DNA of 64,000 bases from Paracoccaceae bacterium (GTDB lineage Bacteria > Pseudomonadota > Alphaproteobacteria > Rhodobacterales > Rhodobacteraceae), in assembly GCA_021648025.1 (NCBI GenBank), contig JAKITO010000008.1, positions 19,238 through 83,237 of the forward strand, in the 5' to 3' direction. Made by a program: the position numbers and the translations under genes. Each line of letters opens with the position of its first letter. The stretch's first letter is position 1. The notes beneath the pieces are model-generated. The model made no database searches. It was not told the origin of the DNA and saw only the letters and a list, made by a program, of their open reading frames with translations. Below are positions 8,701 to 16,907 of this stretch, piece by piece.

Positions 8701-9687
8701 TTACAAAAATCCCAGCTTCTTCATCAGGTCACCAATGACTTTTTCCTGTTGCTCAAGAAAGCTACGGAAATCATCACCCGAGTTGTGGATATTGACCCAG
8801 CCGTTACGGGCCCGCACCACTTCCCATTCCGGGGTGTCATACATGGCGGAAATTGCCGCCTGATACGCGGCCAGATCTTCGGCCGGCAGGCCGGGGGCGG
8901 CAAAGAACCCGCGCCAGTTGACAAAATTCACGTCGATGCCCTGTTCCTTCATGGTCATCGCGTCACCGTAGGCATCAACCCGTTCGTCCGACGTCACCCC
9001 GATAATCTTGACCTCACCGGCATTGGCCAGATCAACCGCCTCAGAGAACCCGGTGCTAAGGGCTGAAATCTCGCCTGACAACAACGCCGCCATGGCTTTG
9101 CCGCCTGCGTCATACGGAATGTACTTGACGTTCAGGGCATCCTTGCCGGCCGCTTCCATCACCATTGCCGCCACCAGATGGTCCATGCCTCCGGGCACTG
9201 ACCCGCCGCCGATTGCGGTGCTTTTGGGGTCGGCGTCATAGGCGGCAATCAGATCAGCCATCGAATTGATCGGGCTGTCCTTGCTGACAACCATCGCCGC
9301 ATAGTCACCGATGGTGCCCGACACCAACGTGAGGTCGCGAAAGTTATGCGGGAACACGCCCGTAAGCGACCGGATCACGATCGGCGTGGAATTGACCATC
9401 AACGTGCCATGCTGGCTGTCGGCATTTTCGATCAGGAACCCGATTGCCTTGCCGCCACCGCCGCCCGACATGTTTTCGTAAGATGCGCTGCCCACCAGAC
9501 CGGCACTGGTCAATGCCTCTCCGGTGCCGCGTGCCGTGCCGTCCCAGCCGCCACCGGCGCCTCCGGGGATCAGAAAGTGGATGCTGTCCAATACCTGGTG
9601 CCCGCCAGCCAAAAGCGGTGTCGACCAGCCAAGCGTCGCGGTCGCGGCGATGATCAGGGCACGGCGGCCCAATGATATCTTTGTCAT
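8701..9687 (-). CDS. tctC: Tripartite tricarboxylate transporter substrate-binding protein (Bug/TctC)
   Basis: A 328-residue periplasmic binding protein. A Sec signal peptide covers about residues 1-28 (twin Arg RRALIIAA followed by TPLLA cleavage region). The family block FLIPGGAGGGWDGTARG follows at about 38-54, and the second domain has the usual MSxxxGDYAAMVVSKDSP-like arrangement. It captures a carboxylate in the periplasm and delivers it to TctA/TctB. First gene of the operon, which is regularly the most highly expressed. Confidence 0.94.
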   Translation of the reverse strand: MTKISLGRRALIIAATATLGWSTPLLAGGHQVLDSIHFLIPGGAGGGWDGTARGTGEALTSAGLVGSASYENMSGGGGGKAIGFLIENADSQHGTLMVNSTPIVIRSLTGVFPHNFRDLTLVSGTIGDYAAMVVSKDSPINSMADLIAAYDADPKSTAIGGGSVPGGMDHLVAAMVMEAAGKDALNVKYIPYDAGGKAMAALLSGEISALSTGFSEAVDLANAGEVKIIGVTSDERVDAYGDAMTMKEQGIDVNFVNWRGFFAAPGLPAEDLAAYQAAISAMYDTPEWEVVRARNGWVNIHNSGDDFRSFLEQQEKVIGDLMKKLGFL

Positions 9688-9810
9688 GTCGTTTCTCCCA
9701 AAATTCTTTGCACTTGCCCAAGCCTGTGTATGGTTACGCTAACAAGTGTCCAGATGATATGCCAGCGTCAACTATTGACGCGACAGGCCCAAGCTGGCAA
9801 ATGCCGAATT

Positions 9811-10205
9811 GCGCGGAAGGCCGGATGGCCGCGAGGGGGCAACCCTTCGAGGAAAGTCCGGACTCCACAAGGCAACGGTGCCGGGTAACGCCCGGGCGGG
9901 GCAACCCGACGGAAAGCGCCACAGAAATGAAACCGCCCCTATCCGTAGGGGTAAGGATGAAACGGTGGGGTAAAAGCCCACCGCGCCTTTGGCAACAAAG
10001 GTGGCACGGCAAGCCCCACCAGGAGCAATGCCAAATAGGACCCCCGCGCGGGGCTGGTCCCGCTCGCGGGATACCGCCCGCCTGATTGCTTTGATCAGGA
10101 GGGGTCGGGTTGGCAGCTAAAGGCGTCTGGTAACAGCCGCCGTAGAGGAATGGTCATCGACGGGGGCAACCCCTGAACAAAATCCGGCTTACAGGCCTTC
10201 CGCGC
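9811..10205 (+). ncRNA. rnpB: RNase P RNA, bacterial class A
   Basis: The catalytic RNA that matures tRNA 5' ends. The ends pair perfectly as helix P1: GCGCGGAAGGCC at 9811-9822 with GGCCTTCCGCGC at 10194-10205. Conserved core blocks are in order: GAGGAAAGTCCGG near 9848, ACAGAAATGAAACCG near 9922, GATGAAACGGTG near 9956 and the 3' AAATCCGGCTTACAGGCC. About 395 nt is a normal length. The plus strand is transcribed. Its 3' end overlaps the last bases of a degraded RraA-like gene on the other strand. Confidence 0.97.
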
Positions 10206-10540
10206 AGTTGACCGTATCAGACTTCAAGCCCTCCACATGGGCCATCTTGCCGATAACTTCGTCCAGTGCATCAAATGGAACGACAAGCACCTCATCCCTG
10301 TCGGCGACAATCATGTCACCGGTTTCCACCCGCTGAGCCCCAGCTGAATTGGCAACCCGACCCGCCCCGGCCCGTTGGAGAATGGCGGCGCGGTGGTCTG
10401 CGCGGTGGTCTGCGCGGTGCTGGGGCGCAATGACGGCTTTTTGATTGCCAGGACCGTCGGTTTTCCCCTCGGGATGGCGCGTATATCGCAACACCTGAGA
10501 GATTGCGCCAACATGGCGCCGTCCGGCTTGCCAGCCACGC
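10189..10540 (-). pseudogene. Frameshifted RraA-like (demethylmenaquinone methyltransferase family) remnant
   Basis: The C-terminal piece VETGDMIVADRDEVLVVPFD matches the typical end of RraA-like proteins (PGDxVVADxDGVVVVP). Just before it the homology continues in another frame (FSNGPGRVGLPIQLG), so a one-base indel near 10340 breaks the gene. Further upstream in that second frame DGAMLAQSLRCCDIRAI recalls the family DGAVRDxxEIRAL block. The N terminus and a convincing start are missing. A 12-bp tandem repeat (10388-10419) has also expanded inside it. The relic stop overlaps rnpB by 17 bp. Confidence 0.6.
10388..10419. repeat. 12-bp tandem repeat, 2.7 units
   Basis: GCGCGGTGGTCT is repeated at 10388-10399 and 10400-10411, with a partial third unit to 10419. 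It lies in the RraA-like remnant and is in frame (adding Thr-Ala-Gln-Thr), probably slippage after loss of selection. Confidence 0.7.
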
Positions 10541-10644
10541 GGCGGACCAGGTGGTGTCGTTCTGATTGTAATGCGTCCGGGCGTGCAATTCCGTCTATCG
10601 ACGCGGATCGGCACGAAAATGCGGTTTCAGACGTCACAATCGGG

Positions 10645-10672
10645 TTGACAGAGGCCAAGGGCGCGCTACAAC
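10645..10672 (+). promoter_or_regulatory. Sigma70-type promoter of rpmG
   Basis: A perfect -35 hexamer TTGACA (10645-10650), a 16-base spacer, then TACAAC (10667-10672) as -10. It lies 56 bp upstream of the rpmG ATG, in keeping with a strong ribosomal protein promoter. Confidence 0.65.
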
Positions 10673-10727
10673 GCGAGCTTCTAGGATTTCCCGAAAGGTC
10701 AGAGCCTTTCGTTGCAGGAGAATACCA

Positions 10728-10895
10728 ATGGCGAAGCCAACCACCATCAAGATCCGCCTGAATTCAACCGCAGGCACCGGCCATTTTTATGTGACCAAGA
10801 AAAATGCCCGCACCATGACCGAAAAGATGGTCATCCGTAAATATGACCCGGTGGTGCGCAAGCATGTCGATTATAAAGAAGGCAAGATCAAGTGA
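10728..10895 (+). CDS. rpmG: 50S ribosomal protein L33
   Basis: A 55-residue large-subunit protein (begins [20 protein letters not shown], ends KEGKIK) with the L33 pattern [10 protein letters not shown] and [12 protein letters not shown]. It lacks the zinc Cys pairs, so it is the zinc-independent type usual in alphaproteobacteria. GCAGGAG lies 8 bases before the ATG. A good promoter precedes it and a terminator follows. The 3' half of the gene is repeated, truncated, at 11681-11785 beyond the VIT gene. Confidence 0.97.
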   Translation: MAKPTTIKIRLNSTAGTGHFYVTKKNARTMTEKMVIRKYDPVVRKHVDYKEGKIK

Positions 10896-10923
10896 TCTGA
10901 TCCCTGCCCGAATTACGGATAAT

Positions 10924-10948
10924 GGCTACGCTTGCGCGTGGCCTTTTT
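10924..10948 (+). terminator. Terminator of rpmG
   Basis: Stem GGCTACGC/GCGTGGCC (one G-T pair, loop TTGC) followed by TTTTT at 10944-10948, 29 bp after the rpmG stop. Confidence 0.8.
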
Positions 10949-10986
10949 CGTTTCTGCCCCCTTGCAACTGACATGCAGGTGCAATC

Positions 10987-11673
10987 ATGCCCAAGCACGG
11001 ACATTTCATAAATCGCAGCATCTGGCTGCGCGCGGTGGTGCTGGGCGCCAATGATGGTATCATCTCGACCGCCAGCCTGCTGGTGGGCGTGACTGCCGCC
11101 GGGGTCGGCCATGGCGGGGTGCTGTTGACCGGGCTGACCGGGTTGGTGGCCGGGGCGCTGTCCATGGCGGCCGGCGAATATGTTTCGGTCTCGGCGCAGC
11201 GCGATACCGAGACCGCCGACCTGGCCCGCGAGTTGCACGCGCTTGAGGTTGACCCGGAATACGAGCTTGGGGAACTGGCGCAGGGGCTTGAGGCCCGAGG
11301 CGTATCAGAGCCGCTGGCCTGGCAAGTGGCGCAGCAGATGACCAGCCACGATGCGCTTGATGCCCATGCCCGCGAGGAACTGGGCCTGACCGACACCGCC
11401 GCCGCCAGGCCGGTGCAGGCGGCGTGGGTTTCGGCGCTCAGCTTTGTGATTGGTGGTGCGTTGCCGTTGGTGGGTGCGTTCCTGTCCCCGCCCGCCTGGG
11501 CGGCATGGGTGCTGTCGCTGGCGGCACTGACGGCATTGGCGCTGTTGGGCTTTGCCGGTGCCCGGCTGGGGGGCGCACCGAGCAGTCCGGCAGTGGCGCG
11601 GGTGCTGTTTTGGGGCTGCGTCGCCATGGGGGTGACGGCGGGGCTGGGGCGGATGTTCGGGCTTGTGATCTGA
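10987..11673 (+). CDS. VIT1/CCC1 family iron or manganese transporter
   Basis: A 228-residue protein of the VIT/CCC1 family, which moves Fe2+ or Mn2+ across membranes. The first helix pair contains the signature [20 protein letters not shown] (residues 16-35), followed by the [20 protein letters not shown] block at about 55-75. A Glu-rich cytosolic section (residues about 72-135) holds likely metal-binding acidic residues, and three hydrophobic helices end the protein. It lies between full rpmG and a truncated rpmG copy, which suggests it was inserted or carried in by a rearrangement. Confidence 0.92.
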   Translation: MPKHGHFINRSIWLRAVVLGANDGIISTASLLVGVTAAGVGHGGVLLTGLTGLVAGALSMAAGEYVSVSAQRDTETADLARELHALEVDPEYELGELAQGLEARGVSEPLAWQVAQQMTSHDALDAHAREELGLTDTAAARPVQAAWVSALSFVIGGALPLVGAFLSPPAWAAWVLSLAALTALALLGFAGARLGGAPSSPAVARVLFWGCVAMGVTAGLGRMFGLVI

Positions 11674-11680
11674 GTCGGCA

Positions 11681-11785
11681 AAGAAAAGCGCCCGCACCAT
11701 GACCGAAAATATGGGCATCCGCAAATATGACCCGGTGGTGCGCAAGCATGTCGATTATGTGGTGCGCAAGATTGCCCGACCCTAA
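11681..11785 (+). pseudogene. Truncated duplicate of rpmG (3' part)
   Basis: Seven bases after the VIT stop the sequence resumes as a copy of rpmG from codon 24 on. In frame it reads [20 protein letters not shown], continuing RKHVDY before diverging to VVRKIARP and a stop. A 36-bp block (11723-11758) is identical to 10839-10874, and a 20-bp block upstream is also identical. The 5' half, start codon and ribosome binding site are absent, so this is a fragment. Confidence 0.85.
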
Positions 11786-11942
11786 GCCTATCAGGCAACC
11801 CGGCCCTTTGCTGCTCACTCTGGCTTATGGCGCGCAGAAGGCGCATTCATTGGTACATATACGCGCCAGGTCGGATGCAGGTGACAGGTCATAGTCGCAA
11901 AGTTCGCAGTTCGGACGTAGTTCCAACATCAGGCTTGCCTAA

Positions 11943-11972
11943 CAAAAAAGGGCCGGTCGCAATGACCGGCCC
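11943..11972 (-). terminator. Terminator of the Bax-inhibitor-1 gene
   Basis: Stem GGGCCGGTC/GACCGGCCC (11950-11972), followed on the minus strand by a run of six T (11943-11949). It lies 25 bp past the stop of the minus-strand gene. Confidence 0.88.
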
Positions 11973-11996
11973 GTTTAGATTGCGGTTTTGTTCGCC

Positions 11997-12767
11997 CTAT
12001 TCGCGGTTGCCAAACAGCATCAGCATCATGACGAACATATTGATAAAGTCGAGGTACAGGCTCAGTGCGCCCATGATTGCAGCCTTGCCCAGCCATTCGG
12101 TATCACCTGAATGGGCCATTTGCAGATAGGTGGTTTTGATCTTTTGCGTGTCATAGGCGGTGAGGCCGGCAAAGATCAGCACACCGATGGCCGAAATGGC
12201 GAACATCATGGCGGGCGATTGCAGGAATATATTGACGACCATTGCCACGATCAGACCAATCACCCCCATCATCAGGAAAGTGCCCCAGCCCGACAGGTCC
12301 TTTTTGGTGGTATAGCCGTAAAGCGACAGACCAGCAAAAGCGATCGAAGTGATCAGGAACACCTGAGCGATCGAGCTGGAAGTGTAGATCAGAAAGATCG
12401 AGCTGAGCGAGAGGCCCATAACAGCGGCAAACGCATAAAACACCAGCTGCGCCGTGGCCGCCGACATCCGGTTGATCATCGCACTAAGGCCGAACACAAA
12501 CGCCAGAGGCGCAAACATGATCACATACCGCAGGCCAGTGGTGTACAATGTGACACCCAGATCGGTCAGGTATTTGTCGGTGCCGATCATGTAGCCATTG
12601 GGCACGGTTGTCACCGCCAACCCGGAAATCGCCCAGGCCGCAAGGGCGGTGATCAACATGCCGACGGACATTGTGCCGTAGACCTTGTTCATATGGGCGC
12701 GAAGCCCGGCGTCAATCTCACTGGCGCGGGCGCCAGTGGCCGTTCCAATTGTTTTGTATTCAGCCAT
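11997..12767 (-). CDS. Bax inhibitor-1 / YccA family membrane protein
   Basis: A 256-residue protein with seven hydrophobic segments, of the BI-1 (UPF0005) family. These inner membrane proteins include E. coli YccA, an FtsH modulator, and calcium-leak channels. The C-terminal family stretch AGLTAYDTQKIKTTY is clear, followed by GALSLYLDFINMFVMMLMLFG-type ending. I place the start at 12767 (MAEYKTIGTATG), since GGAGG lies eight bases upstream; the frame is open 39 bp further. A strong terminator follows. Confidence 0.93.
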   Translation of the reverse strand: MAEYKTIGTATGARASEIDAGLRAHMNKVYGTMSVGMLITALAAWAISGLAVTTVPNGYMIGTDKYLTDLGVTLYTTGLRYVIMFAPLAFVFGLSAMINRMSAATAQLVFYAFAAVMGLSLSSIFLIYTSSSIAQVFLITSIAFAGLSLYGYTTKKDLSGWGTFLMMGVIGLIVAMVVNIFLQSPAMMFAISAIGVLIFAGLTAYDTQKIKTTYLQMAHSGDTEWLGKAAIMGALSLYLDFINMFVMMLMLFGNRE

Positions 12768-12898
12768 TTCGTGGGCCTCCATGTTCAATACCAGTTGTGC
12801 CGCCAAAGTGTTCTGGCAGCATTCTTAATGAATATCGTCGGAACGACGGGTGTTTTCAAGTATTCCCGCGTGAATATTGGTTTAAATACAACAAATAT

Positions 12899-12924
12899 GG
12901 CGGGTCGCTGTCCGGCAACCCGCC
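12899..12924. terminator. Weak hairpin after DUF1127 gene
   Basis: GGCGGGT (12899-12905) pairs with ACCCGCC (12918-12924). It lies 29 bp past the DUF1127 stop on the minus strand. There is no good T run, so termination here is uncertain. Confidence 0.35.
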
Positions 12925-12952
12925 ATTTAGGCAGAAAAACAGACTTTTCAGG

Positions 12953-13186
12953 TTAAACTTTCCAGTTGTCCGGCGCATCCCAGAAAGGCCGTTTGGCTTC
13001 GGCCTGCGCCTGAGAGCGGGTCAGGCCGATATCCCAAAGCGCCGAATCGTCCAGCGACTTCAGCTTCTGGCGCTGACGCCAGATGCTGTGTGCATTTGCC
13101 AGAGCCGCCAAAATCGAAAGCCGGGGCGCGACCATCTTGGGTGCTGTACGCAGGGAATCGGGGCAGTTTGCGTTGATCATGGTCAT
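12953..13186 (-). CDS. DUF1127 domain protein
   Basis: A 77-residue, basic small protein with the DUF1127 pattern in its C-terminal half: RQRQKLKSLDDSALWDIGLT, then residues of the SQAQAEAKRPFWD type. In other alphaproteobacteria DUF1127 proteins bind RNA or act in phosphate and stress regulation; that role is inference here. GGAAAGGAG lies seven bases before the ATG at 13186. It diverges from a LysR gene. Confidence 0.9.
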   Translation of the reverse strand: MTMINANCPDSLRTAPKMVAPRLSILAALANAHSIWRQRQKLKSLDDSALWDIGLTRSQAQAEAKRPFWDAPDNWKV

Positions 13187-13323
13187 GTCGGGCTCCTTTC
13201 CGGGTACCTGCTCCGGGTTTCTGTGATGATTGATGTCGTTCAGATCAATTTCCTTGATGTGTATGGCGAAGTATGACTAATATTGAAAACGAATGTTTGT
13301 GCGGCGAACCATCAAGGATTGTG

Positions 13324-14205
13324 ATGATGCGAAATCTCGACATAACCACGTTGCGGTCGTTTGTTGCCGTGGCTGACACCGGCGGGGTCACCCGCGCCGC
13401 CGGGTTCCTGCACCTGACCCAATCGGCGGTGTCGATGCAGCTGAAACGGCTTGAGGAATTGCTGGGGTTGGAATTGCTGGACCGCTCGGCGCGGACCATT
13501 GCGCTGACGGCCTCGGGTGATCAATTGCTGACCTATGCGCGCCGGATGGTGGCACTGAACGATGAACTGATCGGGCGGTTGACCCATCAGGCGTTCGAAG
13601 GCGAGGTGATACTGGGGGTGCCGCATGACATCGTCTATCCGCTGATCCCGCGGGTGATGCAGCGGTTCAATGCGGCCTATCCTCGGGTCAAGGTAAAGCT
13701 GTTTTCGTCAAATTCGACCGAGTTGAAGGCGCAATATGCGCGCGGCGACTGTGATCTGATCCTGACCACCGAGGCCGCGTCGACCCCGGACAGCGAAACC
13801 ATTTGCCAATTGCCGCTGGTCTGGGTTGGCGCCCAAAACGGCATAACCTGGCGTCAAACCCCCTTGCGGATCGCATTTTGTCGCCAGTGCCTGTTCCGGC
13901 CCAGGGTGATCGAAGCTCTGGACCGGGCCGACCTCCAGTGGGACATGATGGTGGATAGTGAACGCGACCTGGCGATCGAGGCGACGGTGTCGGCCGATCT
14001 GGCGGTGCAGGCGGTGCTGGAAGGCACCGAACCTGCGCATCTGGCCCGCATCGACCACGGTGGAGCGCTGCCGGAACTGCCGGTCTATATGGTCAACCTG
14101 TATGGCGGTGAACTGGGCCGGAGCGAAATTATCGTCGAACTGGCCAATCTGATCCGCCAGACCTTCGAAAGTTTTGGCGGCAGGCATCTTAAGGCGGTTG
14201 GCTAG
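13324..14205 (+). CDS. LysR family transcriptional regulator
   Basis: About 293 residues. The N-terminal winged helix-turn-helix is typical: TTLRSFVAVADTGGVTRAAG, then LHLTQSAVSMQLKRLEELLG. A substrate-binding domain covers about residues 90-290. I place the start at 13324 or the next ATG at 13327, because AAGGA lies just upstream and homology begins MRNLDITTLRSF; an earlier ATG at 13273 lacks a ribosome binding site. The target is unknown; the divergent DUF1127 gene and the convergent oxidoreductase gene are the nearest candidates. Confidence 0.92.
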   Translation: MMRNLDITTLRSFVAVADTGGVTRAAGFLHLTQSAVSMQLKRLEELLGLELLDRSARTIALTASGDQLLTYARRMVALNDELIGRLTHQAFEGEVILGVPHDIVYPLIPRVMQRFNAAYPRVKVKLFSSNSTELKAQYARGDCDLILTTEAASTPDSETICQLPLVWVGAQNGITWRQTPLRIAFCRQCLFRPRVIEALDRADLQWDMMVDSERDLAIEATVSADLAVQAVLEGTEPAHLARIDHGGALPELPVYMVNLYGGELGRSEIIVELANLIRQTFESFGGRHLKAVG

Positions 14206-14230
14206 GATCAATGGTCTGACCCTGGAGCAA

Positions 14231-15187
14231 TCACATGGTGACGACAATCTTACCGGTCGAAGTGCGGTTGCGCAGCATCTCCATGCCTTCGCCGACCCGC
14301 GCAAGCGGCAGAATGTGGCTGATATGCGGATGCAGTTTGCCCTCGCCGTACCAACCGATCAGGGTTTTCAGGCTTGCGTCCACCAGTTCGGGCCGGAATT
14401 TCAGATAGCCGCCAAGGTAAAATCCGATCACTGACAGGTTCTTGACCATCAGATGATTGGCCGGGATTTGCGGCACCCCGCCGCTGGCAAAACCGATGCA
14501 CAACAGCCGCCCTTCGGGGCGACAGGCGCGAAACGCGGCCTTGAAAACGTCCCCCCCCACCGCGTCATAAACCACATCCGCACCGCCCAATTCCAGAACC
14601 CGCGCCCGCAGATCGTCATCCGCATCAATCAGATGATCCGCCCCGGCGGCCTTGGCCACCGCCAGCTTGCCTGCGCCGCGCGCCATGGCAATGACCCGCG
14701 CGCCCATCAATTTGCCAATCTCAACCGCCGTCAGCCCGACACCGCCGGCCGCCCCGGTCACCAACAGGGTCTCGCCCGGTTGCAGGCGGGCGCAATGGGA
14801 CAGCGCCATGTGGCTGGTGGCATAGGCGATCTGAAAACCGGCGGCATGTTCGAAACTCATCCTATCAGGCAGGGGCAAAACGCGGGCCGAATCGAACACG
14901 CCTTGTTCGGCCAATCCACCATGACCGGTGAAAACTGCCACCCGATCACCGATTCGCAAACCAGCCACAGAATCGCCCAAACCGGTGACAATCCCGGCTG
15001 ATTCCATCCCCAATGTGAACGGCGTGGCCGGAATGTCCTGATATTTTCCATCTTGCATCAAATTGTCAGCAAAATTCAGCCCACAAGCCTTTATCGCTAA
15101 CAGTATCTGCCCCGGCCCGGGCTCCAAAGCGGTGATTTGGCGCAAAGATGCAGGGGCTCCAGGGTGCGAAATTTCATATGCGTACAT
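14231..15187 (-). CDS. Zinc-independent NADPH:quinone oxidoreductase-like (MDR family)
   Basis: A 318-residue medium-chain dehydrogenase/reductase. It has a GroES-like N-terminal half (FTLGMESAGIVTGLGDSV) and a Rossmann half with VTGAAGGVGLTAVEIGKLMG as the NADPH loop. The zinc Cys ligands of alcohol dehydrogenases are missing, as in quinone oxidoreductases. Neighbouring family members include acryloyl-CoA reductases, so an acyl-CoA substrate cannot be excluded. Start at 15187, preceded by AAGGGA; the frame opens 24 bp earlier without such a site. Confidence 0.88.
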   Translation of the reverse strand: MYAYEISHPGAPASLRQITALEPGPGQILLAIKACGLNFADNLMQDGKYQDIPATPFTLGMESAGIVTGLGDSVAGLRIGDRVAVFTGHGGLAEQGVFDSARVLPLPDRMSFEHAAGFQIAYATSHMALSHCARLQPGETLLVTGAAGGVGLTAVEIGKLMGARVIAMARGAGKLAVAKAAGADHLIDADDDLRARVLELGGADVVYDAVGGDVFKAAFRACRPEGRLLCIGFASGGVPQIPANHLMVKNLSVIGFYLGGYLKFRPELVDASLKTLIGWYGEGKLHPHISHILPLARVGEGMEMLRNRTSTGKIVVTM

Positions 15188-15555
15188 GCTAAGTTTCCCT
15201 TGGTTTGTCATAGTTTTCTATTGCATTTTAGTCGAAATATGTTGATCGTATACAGGCATTAATCTTGCCTGTTCCCCTCGGATTTGGTTGCATCTTACTG
15301 GGTCGGTTTGCACCGCAAAAGCCCCGCTGGAACAGTGTTTTTCCCAGCACGCAACACAACCAGAGGCGTTTTTTGGCCCATAGTTAATCAACCGCCTTGA
15401 ATTGAGCGCGAAAGCCCGTAATATTACATTGATCGTGCGGGTTACGCCGCACCTTTGGGGACATCAGGAATTTCAAAGCGCCACCTTGGGTGAGGGGATG
15501 GCGTTGGGGTTGGTGCACTCGTATAGTAACAATTTTGTGACTGAAGGAGAAATAT
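15188..15555. other. Intergenic gap before XRE regulator
   Basis: This 368-bp gap lies between two divergent genes. It is AT-rich near 15220-15260 and ends in TGAAGGAG before the regulator ATG. I see no gene and no terminator. The motif TTAATCAACCGCCTTGAA (about 15384) resembles a CtrA half-site pair but has the wrong spacing. Confidence 0.4.
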
Positions 15556-15927
15556 ATGACCCATCCGGTAGACGTTCATGTGGGCAAACGCGTTCGGCAC
15601 AGAAGGTGGCTTATTGGCAAGACTCAGCAGCAGTTGGCCGAAAAAGTTGGGATCAAGTTTCAGCAGATCCAAAAGTATGAAACCGGTGCCAACCGGGTCA
15701 GTGCTTCGCGGCTTTGGGATATTGCCGAGGCGCTGGATGTGCCGGTCAGCTTTTTCTTTGAGGGCCTTGAGGAAGAGCATAAGGAATCGGTGAAATCGTC
15801 AGTGCTCCCGGTTGATCTGATGGGTGACAAAGAGGCGCTTGATCTGGTGCGGTCGTATTATTCGATCCCCGAAAACCAACGCCGCCGGTTGTTCGATCTG
15901 GCCCGCGTTCTAAGCGATGTGGCCTGA
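15556..15927 (+). CDS. XRE family helix-turn-helix regulator
   Basis: A 123-residue protein. Residues about 9-65 are a lambda-Cro/XRE helix-turn-helix (GKTQQQLAEKVGIKFQQIQK, then YETGANRVSASRLWDIAEAL). The C-terminal part (MGDKEALDLVRSYYSIPENQ) is typical of a family common in Rhodobacterales and Rhizobiales. AAGGAG lies nine bases before the ATG. No adjacent toxin is seen, so an antitoxin role is unlikely. The target is unknown. Confidence 0.92.
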   Translation: MTHPVDVHVGKRVRHRRWLIGKTQQQLAEKVGIKFQQIQKYETGANRVSASRLWDIAEALDVPVSFFFEGLEEEHKESVKSSVLPVDLMGDKEALDLVRSYYSIPENQRRRLFDLARVLSDVA

Positions 15928-15991
15928 ATCTTCGATTGCAGGCAGGCAAATCAACTTGCAAATGATCCGGTTGGATGTCACCTGATGACGT

Positions 15992-16783
15992 ATGACATCC
16001 AATCAGCCAACTGATCTTGAAATCGCGCATTTGATGGCCGACGCCGCGCGTCTGGCCATCCTTCCATATTTCCGCACCTCTGGCCTAAAGGCCGAAAACA
16101 AATTGACCAGCGGATATGATCCGGTAACGGTGGCCGACCGCGAGGCGGAAACCGCCATGCGGGATATTTTGCAACGCCTGCGTCCCGATGATGGCATCTG
16201 GGGCGAGGAATTTGGCCAGGTCGCCGGGACCAGCGGACGCACCTGGGTGCTTGATCCGATTGACGGCACCCGCGGATTTGTCAGTGGTACGCCAACCTGG
16301 GGCGTGCTGATTGCCCTGTCTGACGCCGACGGCCCGTTTCTGGGCATGATCGACCAGCCTTATATCGGCGAGCGGTTTGTCGGCGCACCCGGCGTGGCCG
16401 AAATGACCGGACCACAAGGCAAGGCGGCGCTGGCAACCCGGGCCACCACCAGCCTTGATCAGGCGATATTGTATTCCACCTTTCCAGAAGTCGGCACAAA
16501 GGCCGACCGTGCCGGATTTGAGGCTGTATCGGCGCAGGCCTTGCTGACCCGCTATGGCATGGATTGCTACGCCTATGCTTTGGTGGCTGCAGGCCAGATT
16601 GATCTGGTGATCGAGGCGACGCTGAATGCTTATGATGTCCAGGGCCCGATTGCAGTGGTTCAGGCGGCGGGTGGCATTGTCACCGACTGGCGGGGCGGCC
16701 CGGCGCATCAGGGCGGACGAATATTGGCGGCGGCAAATGCGCAGATTCACGCAGCCGCCCTTGAGATTTTGCAAGACTATTGA
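15992..16783 (+). CDS. hisN: Histidinol-phosphatase-like inositol monophosphatase family enzyme
   Basis: A 263-residue Mg2+-dependent phosphatase. Metal ligands are visible: GEE at 71-73, DPIDGTRGFVSG at 88-99 (Asp88, Asp91), and a C-terminal YDVQGPIAVVQAAGG motif. This variant, with the TRGF stretch, is typical of HisN, which hydrolyses histidinol phosphate in histidine synthesis. A 3'-nucleotidase or inositol phosphatase role is possible. Start ATG at 15992 has only a weak ribosome binding site. Confidence 0.85.
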   Translation: MTSNQPTDLEIAHLMADAARLAILPYFRTSGLKAENKLTSGYDPVTVADREAETAMRDILQRLRPDDGIWGEEFGQVAGTSGRTWVLDPIDGTRGFVSGTPTWGVLIALSDADGPFLGMIDQPYIGERFVGAPGVAEMTGPQGKAALATRATTSLDQAILYSTFPEVGTKADRAGFEAVSAQALLTRYGMDCYAYALVAAGQIDLVIEATLNAYDVQGPIAVVQAAGGIVTDWRGGPAHQGGRILAAANAQIHAAALEILQDY

Positions 16784-16907
16784 GCGATTGCCGCATTTAG
16801 GCTAAAATTGCCACTGGACGTCCGAGTCTTTTAGCCCGTTTTCCATCGGCGCCCGCTACACTTCATGTTTCCGAGGCGGGTCTGAGCGAAGTGTAAAGGA
16901 CCCCAAA

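Noticed and set aside
15384..15402. CtrA-like site upstream of the XRE gene
   Set aside because: The TTAA half-sites do not have N7 spacing and one half is TTGA.
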